From Candidatus Symbiothrix sp. (GTDB lineage Bacteria > Bacteroidota > Bacteroidia > Bacteroidales > Azobacteroidaceae): a stretch of DNA of 14,893 nucleotides. Numbering within the stretch: the stretch's first letter is position 1; each line of letters opens with the position of its first letter. Shown one piece after another: positions 6,926 to 14,307 of the stretch. A program made the position numbers and the translations under genes. The stretch is from contig JAITXK010000183.1 in NCBI GenBank assembly GCA_031284765.1, forward strand, positions 1-14,893, in the 5' to 3' direction. The notes beneath the pieces are model-generated. The model made no database searches, had not been told where the DNA came from, and was given only the letters and a program-made list of their open reading frames with translations.

Positions 6926-7483
6926 TTAAATTTTTACTACTAATACCGTTTCATTGTCAATCACTTGTTCCACGCGAACGATGTCGCCGGTTGGGATGCT
7001 GTCGCCTTCGGTCAGCGCATCAATTTCATGGTAAGCGCCGCGCACGCTGATTTGAATTTTGCCTCTGCCCGATTTATTTTCTGGAATAACCAAATAGACA
7101 TTGGCCGTTTGTCCAAGCGTTTCGCTGATTTGAAAGGTGTTGTCCCGTCCCAATCGCAAAAATTGCGTGACGATAAAGAAGAAAAGAAGCACAAAAGCCA
7201 ACCCCGTCAGCAAGGCGCTGCCTGCCACCCAGGTTTGCGATTCAAAAGTATCGTAAAAACAAACTCCGCCCCAACCAAAACCCAGTAAAAAATTGACCAG
7301 GTTGCGCAAAGAGAAAAACTGAAAGGGCATTCCGGACGCATCGCCGCCCAAATCGGCATCCATACCCTCCGCATCCATACCGATAAATGTCATAATCATT
7401 TGTATGACAAAAACAAAAGATGTTACTCCTGCAATAATCCAGTACATTTGCAATACCGGATCCAATGTGTTAAACCATTCCAT
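6926..7483 (-). CDS. NfeD/YuaF/YqiJ-like membrane protein, flotillin partner
   Basis: The 185-residue protein has three predicted membrane segments (about 13-36, 59-79 and 85-109) and a soluble C-terminal domain (about 120-185, starting SETLGQTANVYLVIP). The latter looks like the OB-fold found in NfeD, YuaF and YqiJ proteins; its Gly and Val spacing (GRGKIQISVRGAYHEIDAL, GDIVRVEQVIDNETVLVVKI) fits five beta strands. Between segments 1 and 2 is a Gly/Asp/Met-rich loop (GMDAEGMDADLGGDASGM). Proteins of this type are encoded next to flotillins and bind or regulate them at the membrane, as in yuaF-floT of Bacillus and yqiJ-yqiK of E. coli. It is the first gene of the minus-strand pair. Family level is confident; the choice among NfeD, YuaF and YqiJ subfamilies is not. 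Confidence 0.82.
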   Translation of the reverse strand: MEWFNTLDPVLQMYWIIAGVTSFVFVIQMIMTFIGMDAEGMDADLGGDASGMPFQFFSLRNLVNFLLGFGWGGVCFYDTFESQTWVAGSALLTGLAFVLLFFFIVTQFLRLGRDNTFQISETLGQTANVYLVIPENKSGRGKIQISVRGAYHEIDALTEGDSIPTGDIVRVEQVIDNETVLVVKI

Positions 7484-7500
7484 ATTAATGTATTTTTGCG

Positions 7501-7531
7501 CAAGGTAGGGGATTTTTTTCTAATTTACAAA
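7501..7531 (-). promoter_or_regulatory. Possible promoter of the NfeD-flotillin operon
   Basis: On the minus strand a TTTG (7531-7528) is followed 20 bases later by TACCTTG (7507-7501). The spacing matches Bacteroidota -33/-7 promoters, but the -7 box departs from TAnnTTTG at its last two positions. It lies 17 bases before the start codon at 7483. Confidence 0.4.
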
Positions 7532-7549
7532 TTTTATCGAAGAAGAAAT

Positions 7550-7573
7550 GTGCGGGCATCTCGTGTCCCTACA
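7550..7573. repeat. Possible half of a dispersed repeat next to the panC stop
   Basis: The segment between the NfeD-like gene and panC holds GTGCGGGCATCTCGTGTCCC followed by TACA, which ends exactly at the panC stop codon. Its minus-strand form begins TGTAGGGACACGAGATG, like one arm of short palindromic repeats I recall in intergenic regions. No second arm is present here, so this is a weak call. Confidence 0.3.
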
Positions 7574-8413
7574 TCAATACCCCAAATTATCAATCAACCG
7601 CACTTCGCCATCATACACCGCAATGCACCCAACTACCTGCGCCGCGTCGCTCCAATGATTGACGGATTGCAAGGTTTCGCGGTCCACCAAATCGAAATAC
7701 TCCACGTGCAGTTCGGGTACAGCGTTGATTTGTTCGATGACTTCCTGCTTCAATGCTGCTACAGGCAGACGGGCTTTCTTTTCCCTGCTCTCAAACAAGG
7801 TGCGGGAAATGGCAACGGCGCTCTTCCGCTGTCCGGCCGTTAAACGGGCATTGCGGCTGCTCAATGCCAAACCGTCCGCCTCGCGAACAATCGGGCAAGC
7901 AATGATTGTTACCGGTAAATGCAACTGCTTAACCAAGGCACGGATAATAGCCACTTGCTGAAAATCTTTCTCGCCGAAATAAGCGCGGTCGGGCTGCACG
8001 ATATCGAATAAACGGCTCACGACTTGCGCCACCCCATTGAAATGTCCGGGGCGGAATTGGCCTTCCATGACCGTTTCCAACCGACCGAATCCGAATTGGC
8101 GGGTATCGGGTTCGGGATAAATTTCTTCCACCGAAGGTGCAAAAACAATTGGATTGCCTGCCTGTTGCAACAATGCACAATCGGCCTCCAAGGTGCGCGG
8201 ATATTGCAATAAATCGTTCGGATCGTTAAACTGAGTCGGATTCACAAAAATGCTGACCACGGAAACATCGTTTTCCGCTATCATTTTTTTTACCAATGAG
8301 ATATGTCCCTGATGCAATGCACCCATGGTGGGCACGAATCCGATGGATTTTCCGGCGTTTTTTTTCGATGTCAAAACCGTCTGAAGTTCTACGATTGTTT
8401 GTATTATTTTCAT
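7574..8413 (-). CDS. panC: Pantothenate synthetase (pantoate-beta-alanine ligase)
   Basis: PanC condenses pantoate with beta-alanine using ATP, giving pantothenate, AMP and pyrophosphate; it is cytosolic and the last step of vitamin B5 synthesis. The 279-residue length is normal. Diagnostic motifs are present: FVPTMGALHQGH (26-37, HIGH-like nucleotide-binding motif), VSIFVNPTQFNDPNDLLQYPRT (53-74, shown here as a range), the GHFNGVAQVV block (123-132), YFGEKDFQQ (145-153), and LSSRNARL (184-191) in the place of the second nucleotide-binding (KMSKS-like) loop. The start at 8413 gives the usual MKIIQTIVELQ N-terminus. Beta-alanine would come from PanD, encoded at 13055 on the other strand. The gene is divergent from the glycogen-synthase-like gene. 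Confidence 0.97.
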   Translation of the reverse strand: MKIIQTIVELQTVLTSKKNAGKSIGFVPTMGALHQGHISLVKKMIAENDVSVVSIFVNPTQFNDPNDLLQYPRTLEADCALLQQAGNPIVFAPSVEEIYPEPDTRQFGFGRLETVMEGQFRPGHFNGVAQVVSRLFDIVQPDRAYFGEKDFQQVAIIRALVKQLHLPVTIIACPIVREADGLALSSRNARLTAGQRKSAVAISRTLFESREKKARLPVAALKQEVIEQINAVPELHVEYFDLVDRETLQSVNHWSDAAQVVGCIAVYDGEVRLIDNLGY

Positions 8414-8435
8414 ATTGCTTGTTTAAAAAACGCCG

Positions 8436-8443
8436 CAAAACTA
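8436..8443 (-). promoter_or_regulatory. -7 promoter box for panC
   Basis: The minus strand reads TAGTTTTG, a full match to TAnnTTTG, 22 bases upstream of the panC start. Twenty bases further upstream is a TTTT (8467-8464) instead of the TTTG -33 consensus. The 137-base divergent region between panC and the next gene thus holds one promoter in each direction. Confidence 0.5.
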
Positions 8444-8493
8444 CATAAATAAAAGGAATTCTTAAAACATATTGTGCTTTATTCGCGAAACAC

Positions 8494-8526
8494 TTTGAAA
8501 TTAGTGCTATTTTTTTAGTATCTTTG
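8494..8526 (+). promoter_or_regulatory. Promoter of the glycogen-synthase-like/DUF4270 operon
   Basis: TTTG at 8494-8497 and TATCTTTG at 8519-8526 are separated by 21 bases, an almost ideal Bacteroidota -33/-7 promoter. The ATG at 8551 lies 24 bases downstream of the -7 box. Confidence 0.7.
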
Positions 8527-8550
8527 TACCGTCTTTAACGCAATTCAATA

Positions 8551-9360
8551 ATGGCAGGAAAAAAAGTATTATTTGTGACAACGGAAATTAGTCCCTATCT
8601 GGACGAAACAGAAATGTCTGTCATCGCGCGGCAACTTCCCCAAGGCATTCATGAACGAGGAAAAGAAATCAGAACTTTTATGCCAAAATTCGGATTGATT
8701 AATGAACGAAGAAATCAATTACATGAAGTCATCCGGCTTTCCGGCATGAATTTGATTATTGATGATACCGACCATCCTTTGATTATTAAAGTAGCCTCCA
8801 TTCAAGCGGCACGCATGCAGATTTATTTTATCGACAACGAAGATTTTTTCCATCGGAAACAGCTTCTGCACGATATGGATGGAAATGAATTTTCCGATAA
8901 CGATGAAAGAAGCATTTTCTATGTCCGCGGGGTTATGGAAACCGTTAAAAAACTGCGCTGGGCCCCCGATGTGATTCATTGCCACGGTTGGATGACCGCT
9001 TTAGCACCTCTTTACATCAAAAAACATTATAAAAGCGACCCCTGTTTTAAAAATGCAAAAGTAGTTTATTCGGTTTATAATGATAATTTTAAACAACCTT
9101 TCCGGAATGATTTTATCCAGAAAGTAAAAATTGAAGGCGTAGAGCACGAAGATTTGACGCCCATCCACGGAAAAGTTGATTTTGAAGCGATAACTAAATT
9201 AGCCATCACTCACTCCGATGGAGTGATTCAGGGCAGTGCATCGATTCTTCCTTCGGCGAAAGCATATACACAAACCAACGGGATTCCTTTCCTTGACCAT
9301 CAACCGACAGAATCCTATATTGATGCTTTCAATGATTTCTACGACCATATATGCAAGTAA
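8551..9360 (+). CDS. Glycogen/starch-synthase-like protein, N-terminal (GT5) domain only
   Basis: The 269-residue product resembles the N-terminal Rossmann half of GT5 glycogen synthases: VLFVTTEISPYL (6-17), IRTFMPKFGLINERR, a YFIDNEDFFHR block, and the DVIHCHGWMTALAPLYIK stretch, which matches the conserved HCHDW region. Glycogen synthases are normally about 450-550 residues with a second GT-B domain that binds ADP-glucose; that domain is wholly absent. The lysine-containing KTGGL loop near the N-terminus is replaced by DETEMSVIARQLP. A catalytic role is therefore unlikely. The frame is intact and has a good promoter, so this looks like a maintained short homologue rather than a fresh pseudogene. 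I recall a similar short form annotated as glycogen/starch synthase beside panC and DUF4270 genes in Bacteroidales. Its real role is unknown; the adjacent lipoprotein suggests a shared function. Confidence 0.8.
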   Translation: MAGKKVLFVTTEISPYLDETEMSVIARQLPQGIHERGKEIRTFMPKFGLINERRNQLHEVIRLSGMNLIIDDTDHPLIIKVASIQAARMQIYFIDNEDFFHRKQLLHDMDGNEFSDNDERSIFYVRGVMETVKKLRWAPDVIHCHGWMTALAPLYIKKHYKSDPCFKNAKVVYSVYNDNFKQPFRNDFIQKVKIEGVEHEDLTPIHGKVDFEAITKLAITHSDGVIQGSASILPSAKAYTQTNGIPFLDHQPTESYIDAFNDFYDHICK

Positions 9361-9371
9361 ATACCAACACA

Positions 9372-10793
9372 ATGAGAACAAAAATAGTTTTATTCAGCCT
9401 GCTGTGCAGTTTTGTTTATTTTATCGGATGTGATGACTCGCTTGACCAAATAGGAACAGGCATCCAGCCCGACGGCGACCAAATTGCTGTATTTGATACA
9501 GTTTTCAAAGTTACAGGAAGAACCATCAAATTAGATTCCATTTATGCCAAATCAGGCGTTGGATTTCTGGGTAAATTTTATGACCCGGCATACGGCGAAC
9601 TCAAAGCGGATTATGCCTGTCAATTCTACTATACCAATCCATTCGATAGCGTTCATAAGAATCAAATAGATTCCATTCGTTTACAGATTCTTTATCAATC
9701 CTATATCGGCGATTCGTTGGCTCCGATGGAAGTGAGCGTTTATAAACTCAACAAACCGTTGTCCAAACATTATTACACCTTCACCCATCCTGATAAGGCA
9801 AACAATTTCATCTCGGAATATTATAATAAAAACGACTTGCTGGGCAAGCAAGTCTATTCGGCGCGGGATTTGAATATCTCTGACTCACTTAATTTAGCAA
9901 ATTTGGGCACCCAATACAAATCCGTTTCCGTCACCTTACCCCTCGAATTGGCTGAGGATTTTTACACTGAATACTCGAAACCAGGGCACGGTGCGCTTGC
10001 CTCTCCGCAAACTTTAAGCGAGTTTTTTCCGGGTGTGTATGTTACCTCCTCCTTTGGCAACGGAAATCTGTTGAAAGTAGAAAAAACAGGTATTTATGTT
10101 TATTACACTCGCGATGCAGTATCTCCCTATACAGGAGTTGACACATTGCGTTCCGCTTATGCTTCCTTTGAGGTTGCTAAAGATGTCATACAATTAAATT
10201 CCTATCGTTCCGATGATACGTCTTTGTTGAGTGCAACCGATAAAATGTATATTAAAACCCCGGCGGGAGTATGTCCGGAACTGACCATTCCCATCCAGGA
10301 GATTCGCGACAAAGCGGGTAAATGGAATTTCAGCAGCGTAAAACTGAGTATTAATGCCTATCCCAAAGAAGATATTTACGATAAAAAATGGCAGTATGCT
10401 TTGGATTTTCCGGGCACCAATGCCCTGAGTTCTCTATCTTCGTCCCGTTCTAAATTGTTGTTGATTGAGAAAGATTCGGTTCCTGCTTTTTTTCAGGAAC
10501 AAAAGACGGCGGACAATCAAGATTACTATTTTACTGTATTCAACTCCAGTACGAGTACTTATACATTCAATAATATCGCCAATCTTGTTCAAAAAGCCAT
10601 CAATAATGAAGCCGTGGATGAGTTGCATTTAGTATTGGTTCCTGTTCAAGTAGCGTTTTCCCAAAGTTCAAGCTATTACACCACCTCCGAATTGGATTAT
10701 GCTTCGTCACATTATTTGTATCCTTCGGCCGTAACACTAAACAACCAGGATTTACAAATAGAAATCCTGGCTGCAGCTATAAAAAATAAGTGA
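9372..10793 (+). CDS. DUF4270 family lipoprotein
   Basis: The product is about 473 residues from the ATG at 9372. That start gives a clean lipoprotein signal peptide (MRTKIVLFSLLCSFVYFIGC, Cys20 as the lipidated residue) and a site 11 bases after the upstream stop. An in-frame ATG at 9351 would add seven polar residues and overlap the upstream gene by 10 bases, which is less likely. After the Cys come DDSLDQIGTGIQPDGD and FDTVFKVTGRTIKLDSIYAKSG, with FLGKFYDPAYGELKADYACQFY: the pattern of DUF4270 proteins in Bacteroidota. It is predicted to be anchored at the outer membrane or cell surface. Many Ser/Tyr-rich beta-strand segments follow to the end. Function is unknown. It is in an operon with the short glycogen-synthase-like gene, and its stop is 2 bases from the stop of prs on the other strand. 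Confidence 0.85.
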   Translation: MRTKIVLFSLLCSFVYFIGCDDSLDQIGTGIQPDGDQIAVFDTVFKVTGRTIKLDSIYAKSGVGFLGKFYDPAYGELKADYACQFYYTNPFDSVHKNQIDSIRLQILYQSYIGDSLAPMEVSVYKLNKPLSKHYYTFTHPDKANNFISEYYNKNDLLGKQVYSARDLNISDSLNLANLGTQYKSVSVTLPLELAEDFYTEYSKPGHGALASPQTLSEFFPGVYVTSSFGNGNLLKVEKTGIYVYYTRDAVSPYTGVDTLRSAYASFEVAKDVIQLNSYRSDDTSLLSATDKMYIKTPAGVCPELTIPIQEIRDKAGKWNFSSVKLSINAYPKEDIYDKKWQYALDFPGTNALSSLSSSRSKLLLIEKDSVPAFFQEQKTADNQDYYFTVFNSSTSTYTFNNIANLVQKAINNEAVDELHLVLVPVQVAFSQSSSYYTTSELDYASSHYLYPSAVTLNNQDLQIEILAAAIKNK

Positions 10794-10795
10794 AA

Positions 10796-11734
10796 TCAGA
10801 TAACGTACAACGAACTGATTGACTCGTTGTTGCATACTCGAAGGATAGCCGTAGCAAACAAATCGGCGACGGAAACCACTTTTACTTTTTCACTTTTCTT
10901 GGAATACGGAATACTGTCGGTAAAGACAATTTCGGTCACACCCGATTGGTCAACGCGGGTAGAAGCAGGGTCGGACATCACCGCATGTGAAGCGACGGCA
11001 CGCACGGAATTGGCTCCTTCCGCCAACATCAAATCGGCTGCTTTGGTAATGGTGCCTGCGGTATCGACAATATCATCGACTAAAATCACATCCAAGCCTT
11101 TTACATCACCGATAATCTTCATTTCGGAAATTTCATTGGCTTTTTTACGCAATTTATGACAGATAACCATCGGCATATTCAGATGTTTGGCGTATGAATT
11201 GGCGCGTTTGGTACCGCCCACATCGGGAGTTGCAATGACGGGATTCGGCAAATTCCACGTTTTTATTTCATCAATGAAAATAGAAGAAGCATATAAATGG
11301 TCTACCGGCACATCGAAGAAGCCCTGAATTTGGTCAGCATGCAAATCCATCGTTATCATGCGGTTGATACCGGCAATACTTAACAAATCGGCTACTAATT
11401 TGGCGCCGATGGCCACGCGGGGCTTGTCCTTTCTGTCCTGCCGCGCCCAACCGAAATAAGGCACAACGGCAATAATGGATTTGGCCGATGCACGTTTAGC
11501 CGCATCAATCATCAGCAGCAATTCCATCAAATTATCGGCGGCGGGGAAAGTTGATTGAATCAAAAACACATGGTAGCCGCGAATGGATTCCTCGTATGAA
11601 ACAGAAAATTCGCCATCGGCAAAACGTTCTATATTCATTTGTCCGAGCGGGCAATTTAAACTGTTACAAATTTTTTCGGATAAGTACCGCGAACTTGTAC
11701 CTGAGAATACTTTAAAAGGAACTTTTGTCTCCAT
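10796..11734 (-). CDS. prs: Ribose-phosphate pyrophosphokinase (PRPP synthetase)
   Basis: Prs transfers pyrophosphate from ATP to ribose 5-phosphate, making PRPP for purine, pyrimidine, NAD, histidine and tryptophan synthesis in the cytosol. The 312-residue length is typical of class I enzymes. Visible motifs are ERFADGEFSV (36-45), the ATP-binding region VPYFGWARQDRKDKPR (91-106), MITMDLHADQIQGFFDVPVD (126-145), the TPDVGGTKRA stretch (169-178) and the PRPP-binding loop VILVDDIVDTAGT (216-228). The N-terminus METKVPFKVFSGTSSRYLSE matches Bacteroidota homologues in layout. It converges tail to tail with the DUF4270 gene with only 2 bases between stops. The frame is complete with no missing catalytic residues seen. 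Confidence 0.97.
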   Translation of the reverse strand: METKVPFKVFSGTSSRYLSEKICNSLNCPLGQMNIERFADGEFSVSYEESIRGYHVFLIQSTFPAADNLMELLLMIDAAKRASAKSIIAVVPYFGWARQDRKDKPRVAIGAKLVADLLSIAGINRMITMDLHADQIQGFFDVPVDHLYASSIFIDEIKTWNLPNPVIATPDVGGTKRANSYAKHLNMPMVICHKLRKKANEISEMKIIGDVKGLDVILVDDIVDTAGTITKAADLMLAEGANSVRAVASHAVMSDPASTRVDQSGVTEIVFTDSIPYSKKSEKVKVVSVADLFATAILRVCNNESISSLYVI

Positions 11735-11779
11735 GAAGTAGCAAAGTGTTTAGAATTATTGTTATGTTGAATTTGAGCA

Positions 11780-11787
11780 CAAAAGTA
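11780..11787 (-). promoter_or_regulatory. -7 promoter box for prs
   Basis: The minus strand reads TACTTTTG, a match to TAnnTTTG, 45 bases upstream of the prs start codon. No convincing TTTG is present at -33. The same octamer precedes the metallophosphoesterase gene. Confidence 0.45.
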
Positions 11788-11833
11788 ATAGAAAAACAGA
11801 TAATACAGCGTACTTTTATGGCTTTTTTGAAAT

Positions 11834-12322
11834 TTATTTCAACTCAATAATCTCCATGTCCTTAATATTTTCGCCTTCAATGGCAAAACGCATGATTGTG
11901 CGGACAGAATGAAAGCCGTATTTGCCCGCAGCGCCCGGATTTACGCATAACATTTGCAGATTTCTATCATATATTATTTTTAAAATATGCGAATGTCCGC
12001 AGATAAATAAATTGGGCCGGTGGGCATACAGTTCTTTACGAATCTCAGCATCATATTTTCCCGGATAACCGCCGATATGTGTCAGCAACACTTCGACATT
12101 TTCTATCGTGAAACGCAAGATTTTTGGGCAAATGCAGCGCAAGAGATGACTGTCGATATTGCCATACACCGCACGGACAGGTTTGATGGCCTGCAAGTGT
12201 TGTAATACTTCTTCATTACCGATATCGCCGGCGTGCCAGATTTCATCGCAATCGGAAAAATAATGGGCGAATTTCTCGTCCCAATAGGCATGAGTATCGG
12301 AGAGGAGGCCAATTTTTTTCAT
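11834..12322 (-). CDS. YfcE/MJ0936-type metallophosphoesterase
   Basis: The 162-residue protein is a small calcineurin-fold phosphodiesterase. The dinuclear metal motifs are visible in order: SDTH (8-11, D9 and H11), HAGDIG (30-35, D33), GNID (54-57, N55), LTHIGG (80-85, H82) and GHSH (109-112). The family hydrolyses phosphodiester bonds in model substrates; natural substrates are mostly unknown. The usual THGH element is THIGG here, so one conserved histidine is replaced, but the main ligands remain. VNPGAAG near 127-133 is also typical. Length is normal (YfcE about 180). It is monocistronic, divergent from the S4-domain gene, and separated from prs by about 100 bases. Confidence 0.92.
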   Translation of the reverse strand: MKKIGLLSDTHAYWDEKFAHYFSDCDEIWHAGDIGNEEVLQHLQAIKPVRAVYGNIDSHLLRCICPKILRFTIENVEVLLTHIGGYPGKYDAEIRKELYAHRPNLFICGHSHILKIIYDRNLQMLCVNPGAAGKYGFHSVRTIMRFAIEGENIKDMEIIELK

Positions 12323-12342
12323 AAAGTGCTGTATTTATGGGG

Positions 12343-12350
12343 CAAAAGTA
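12343..12350 (-). promoter_or_regulatory. -7 promoter box for the metallophosphoesterase gene
   Basis: The minus strand reads TACTTTTG, matching TAnnTTTG, 20 bases upstream of the start at 12322. The -33 element is weak. Confidence 0.5.
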
Positions 12351-12432
12351 ATGCTTTTTTCTGTAAAATTGCGGGAAAATAATGTTCATTCAATCCTATA
12401 CAAATTATTTTTTAGGGATAGGCGTTTAGGTC

Positions 12433-12463
12433 GTTGGTATATCACACAAAAACCATACCTTTG
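12433..12463 (+). promoter_or_regulatory. Promoter of the S4-domain gene
   Basis: GTTG (12433-12436) and TACCTTTG (12456-12463) are 19 bases apart, fitting the -33/-7 layout with one mismatch in the -33 box. The -7 box lies 22 bases before the ATG at 12486. This places the transcription start downstream of a longer in-frame ATG at 12351 and supports the shorter gene. Confidence 0.6.
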
Positions 12464-12485
12464 CGCATATCGAAATACCTATTCA

Positions 12486-12896
12486 ATGAACGAAGTCCGA
12501 ATTGATAAATGGATGTGGGCCGTCCGCATTTTCAAAACGCGAACGATTGCCGTAGAAGCGTGCAAGAAAAACCGCGTAATGGTCAATGATGCCGTCGTCA
12601 AGCCTTCACGAATGATTAAGACCGGAGATGTCATTCAGGTGCGCAAACCGCCGGTAACCTATTCGTTCAAGGTGATGGATTTAACCGTTAATCGCGTAGG
12701 AGCCAAATTAGTACCCAACTATTTGGAAAACATCACTTCCCCCGAACAATATGCATTACTTGAACTGCAACAAATCAGCGGATTTATCGACCGCGCCCGC
12801 GGAACAGGCCGTCCAACGAAAAAAGACCGCCGCCATTTGGACGATTTCAATACTCCCACTTTTGCCGATGATTTTGACTTTGATTTCGATTTCTAA
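12486..12896 (+). CDS. hslR: Hsp15-like S4-domain RNA-binding protein
   Basis: The 136-residue protein begins with an S4 RNA-binding domain: VRIDKWMWAVRIFKTRTIA (4-22), ACKKNRVMVNDAVVKPSRMI and KTGDVIQVRK. This is followed by VTYSFKVMDL and an RGTGRPTKKDRR basic segment, the layout of E. coli Hsp15 (HslR, 133 residues). Hsp15 binds free 50S subunits carrying stranded peptidyl-tRNA and helps recycle them. The start at 12486 was chosen over the in-frame ATG at 12351 because the extra 45 residues are unlike the family and the promoter lies within that stretch. An unusual feature is the acidic-aromatic tail ADDFDFDFDF. The symbol follows similarity and is less sure than the family. Confidence 0.88.
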   Translation: MNEVRIDKWMWAVRIFKTRTIAVEACKKNRVMVNDAVVKPSRMIKTGDVIQVRKPPVTYSFKVMDLTVNRVGAKLVPNYLENITSPEQYALLELQQISGFIDRARGTGRPTKKDRRHLDDFNTPTFADDFDFDFDF

Positions 12897-13054
12897 TCAT
12901 TAGCGATTATTTCCACGGCTCATCATAAAAACTTGACTATATCGCCTTGATAGTGTTTCAACCTTGTGCCGGTCTGGTTTTTTTAGAAGAAAGATACTAT
13001 CAGTTTTACGATTATTTATACTACCTTTGCTCTCGATTTAAAAAATAAGCGACT
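12897..13054. other. Intergenic region between S4 gene and panD, with weak inverted repeat
   Basis: This 158-base stretch has no gene. TGATAGT (12948-12954) and ACTATCA (12996-13002) are perfect 7-base inverted copies 41 bases apart. That is too distant for a standard terminator, so the significance is doubtful. Its right end carries the panD promoter box. Confidence 0.3.
13022..13029 (+). promoter_or_regulatory. -7 promoter box of the panD operon
   Basis: TACCTTTG matches TAnnTTTG and lies 25 bases before the panD ATG. No clear TTTG is seen at the -33 distance. This is the same octamer as before the S4-domain gene. Confidence 0.5.
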
Positions 13055-13411
13055 ATGTTTATTCAAGTCATCAAATCCAAACTGCACCGCGTAACGGTCA
13101 CAGAAGCGAATTTAGATTACATAGGCAGCATTACGATTGACGAAAATTTAATGAATGCCGCCAATCTCGTTGCCGGGGAAAAAGTGCATATTGTTAACAA
13201 CAACAACGGCGAACGGATTGAAACGTATGTGATTACCGGCGCCCGCGGCTCCGGCATGATTTGCCTCAACGGTGCGGCTGCCCGCAAATTTCTGCCCGGC
13301 GATATTATCATTATCATGTCCTATGCGTTGATGGATTTTGAAGAAGCGAAACACTTCAAACCGTTCATCATCTTCCCCGATACGGCTACTAATCAGCTTT
13401 TAAATAAATGA
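13055..13411 (+). CDS. panD: Aspartate 1-decarboxylase proenzyme
   Basis: PanD decarboxylates L-aspartate to beta-alanine, the second substrate of PanC. The 118-residue chain is a pyruvoyl-dependent enzyme precursor. The self-cleavage site G24-S25 is present in YIGSITID, where S25 becomes the pyruvoyl group. Catalytic-site residues R54, T57 and Y58 (ERIETYVI) and the LNGAAAR segment (71-77) are all conserved, as is GARGSGMI. Length is typical (E. coli 126). Its stop overlaps the start of the DUF2156 gene by 4 bases (ATGA), so the three right-hand genes are translationally coupled. It is separated from panC by several unrelated genes and on the opposite strand. Confidence 0.97.
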   Translation: MFIQVIKSKLHRVTVTEANLDYIGSITIDENLMNAANLVAGEKVHIVNNNNGERIETYVITGARGSGMICLNGAAARKFLPGDIIIIMSYALMDFEEAKHFKPFIIFPDTATNQLLNK

Positions 13412-14307
13412 TACTTCCTTTTACTCCGGTAACGATTGAAGACCGAGCGGTTATTCAGTCCTTTTTCGACCTAAACGGTTTTCGCAATTGCGATTTCTCG
13501 TTTTCCAATATTTTCAGTTGGCAACATTCCTACAATACTACCTTTGCCGTGTGCGAAAGTGGGTTTTTGTATATCCGGTTTCAGGTGGGAAATCAATTGC
13601 CCGGCTATTTATTCCCGCTGGGAAACGGCGATTTGCAGACCGCCATCGAAACCCTGATGCAAGATGCTGCTGCGCGCGGCAATGACTTTCGCTTGTATGC
13701 CATTACCACAGAAATGTTTGATTTAATCGAGCAATCAATGCCCGGACGTTTCGTTTTTGAAACGAAACGCGATTGGTTCGAATACATCTATTCATCGGAA
13801 GATTTAATCCATCTGGTCGGCAAAAAATTTCAATCGAAGCGGAACCACATCAACAAGTTCAAACGGACTTACCAATGGGAATATTTGCCCATTACACCGG
13901 AAATTATTCCCGATTGCCTGAAACTGTACGACCGCTGGTGCGCCGAAAACGGCGGTTGCAATACCGAACAAACATTAATCGAAGAACGCATTGCCACGCA
14001 AAAAGTCTTTGCCAATTACGAAAAATTGCAATTAAAAGGCGGCGCTTTGCGAATCGACGGCGAAATTTTAGCTTATTCTTATGGACAAGCCCTGACTGCC
14101 GATACTTTCGGTGTACATGCCGAAAAAAGCCTTGCTGAAATTGATGGCGGATTTACCCTGATGAATCAACAATTTGTCGAACATAATTGCGCCGCTTACC
14201 GCTATATCAACCGGGAAGAAGATTTGGGACTCGATTCCCTTCGGCAAGCCAAAATGTCGTATCAACCGGTAATTTTACTCGAAAAAGGCAGCATCCGGAA
14301 AAAATGA
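13408..14307 (+). CDS. DUF2156 domain protein (aminoacyl-lipid synthase C-domain-like, GNAT fold)
   Basis: The 299-residue product resembles DUF2156 proteins, related to the catalytic C-terminal domain of phosphatidylglycerol lysyltransferases (MprF) with two GNAT-like folds. Supporting segments are FRNCDFSFSNIFSWQHSYNT near the N-terminus, KKFQSKRNHINKFKRTY in the middle (typical K-R-N-I-N-K-F helix), and YINREEDLGLDSLRQAKMS (266-284), a strongly conserved C-terminal block. There is no membrane region, so unlike MprF it would be soluble; its acyl donor and target are unknown. It starts inside the panD stop (ATGA) and overlaps the next gene by another ATGA, pointing to tightly coupled expression with the GNAT gene. 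A direct link to pantothenate metabolism is not supported beyond the operon. Confidence 0.85.
   Translation: MILPFTPVTIEDRAVIQSFFDLNGFRNCDFSFSNIFSWQHSYNTTFAVCESGFLYIRFQVGNQLPGYLFPLGNGDLQTAIETLMQDAAARGNDFRLYAITTEMFDLIEQSMPGRFVFETKRDWFEYIYSSEDLIHLVGKKFQSKRNHINKFKRTYQWEYLPITPEIIPDCLKLYDRWCAENGGCNTEQTLIEERIATQKVFANYEKLQLKGGALRIDGEILAYSYGQALTADTFGVHAEKSLAEIDGGFTLMNQQFVEHNCAAYRYINREEDLGLDSLRQAKMSYQPVILLEKGSIRKK

Noticed and set aside
8551..9360. Calling the GT5-like gene a truncated pseudogene
   Set aside because: The frame is intact, the promoter is near ideal and the downstream gene is closely packed; the missing domain leaves no remnant in the following sequence.
9351..9371. Earlier in-frame ATG for the DUF4270 gene
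   Set aside because: It would add polar residues before the lipoprotein signal peptide and overlap the preceding gene; the ATG at 9372 fits better.
12351..12485. Upstream extension of the S4-domain gene
   Set aside because: The 45 extra residues do not resemble Hsp15, and a good promoter (12433-12463) lies inside them.
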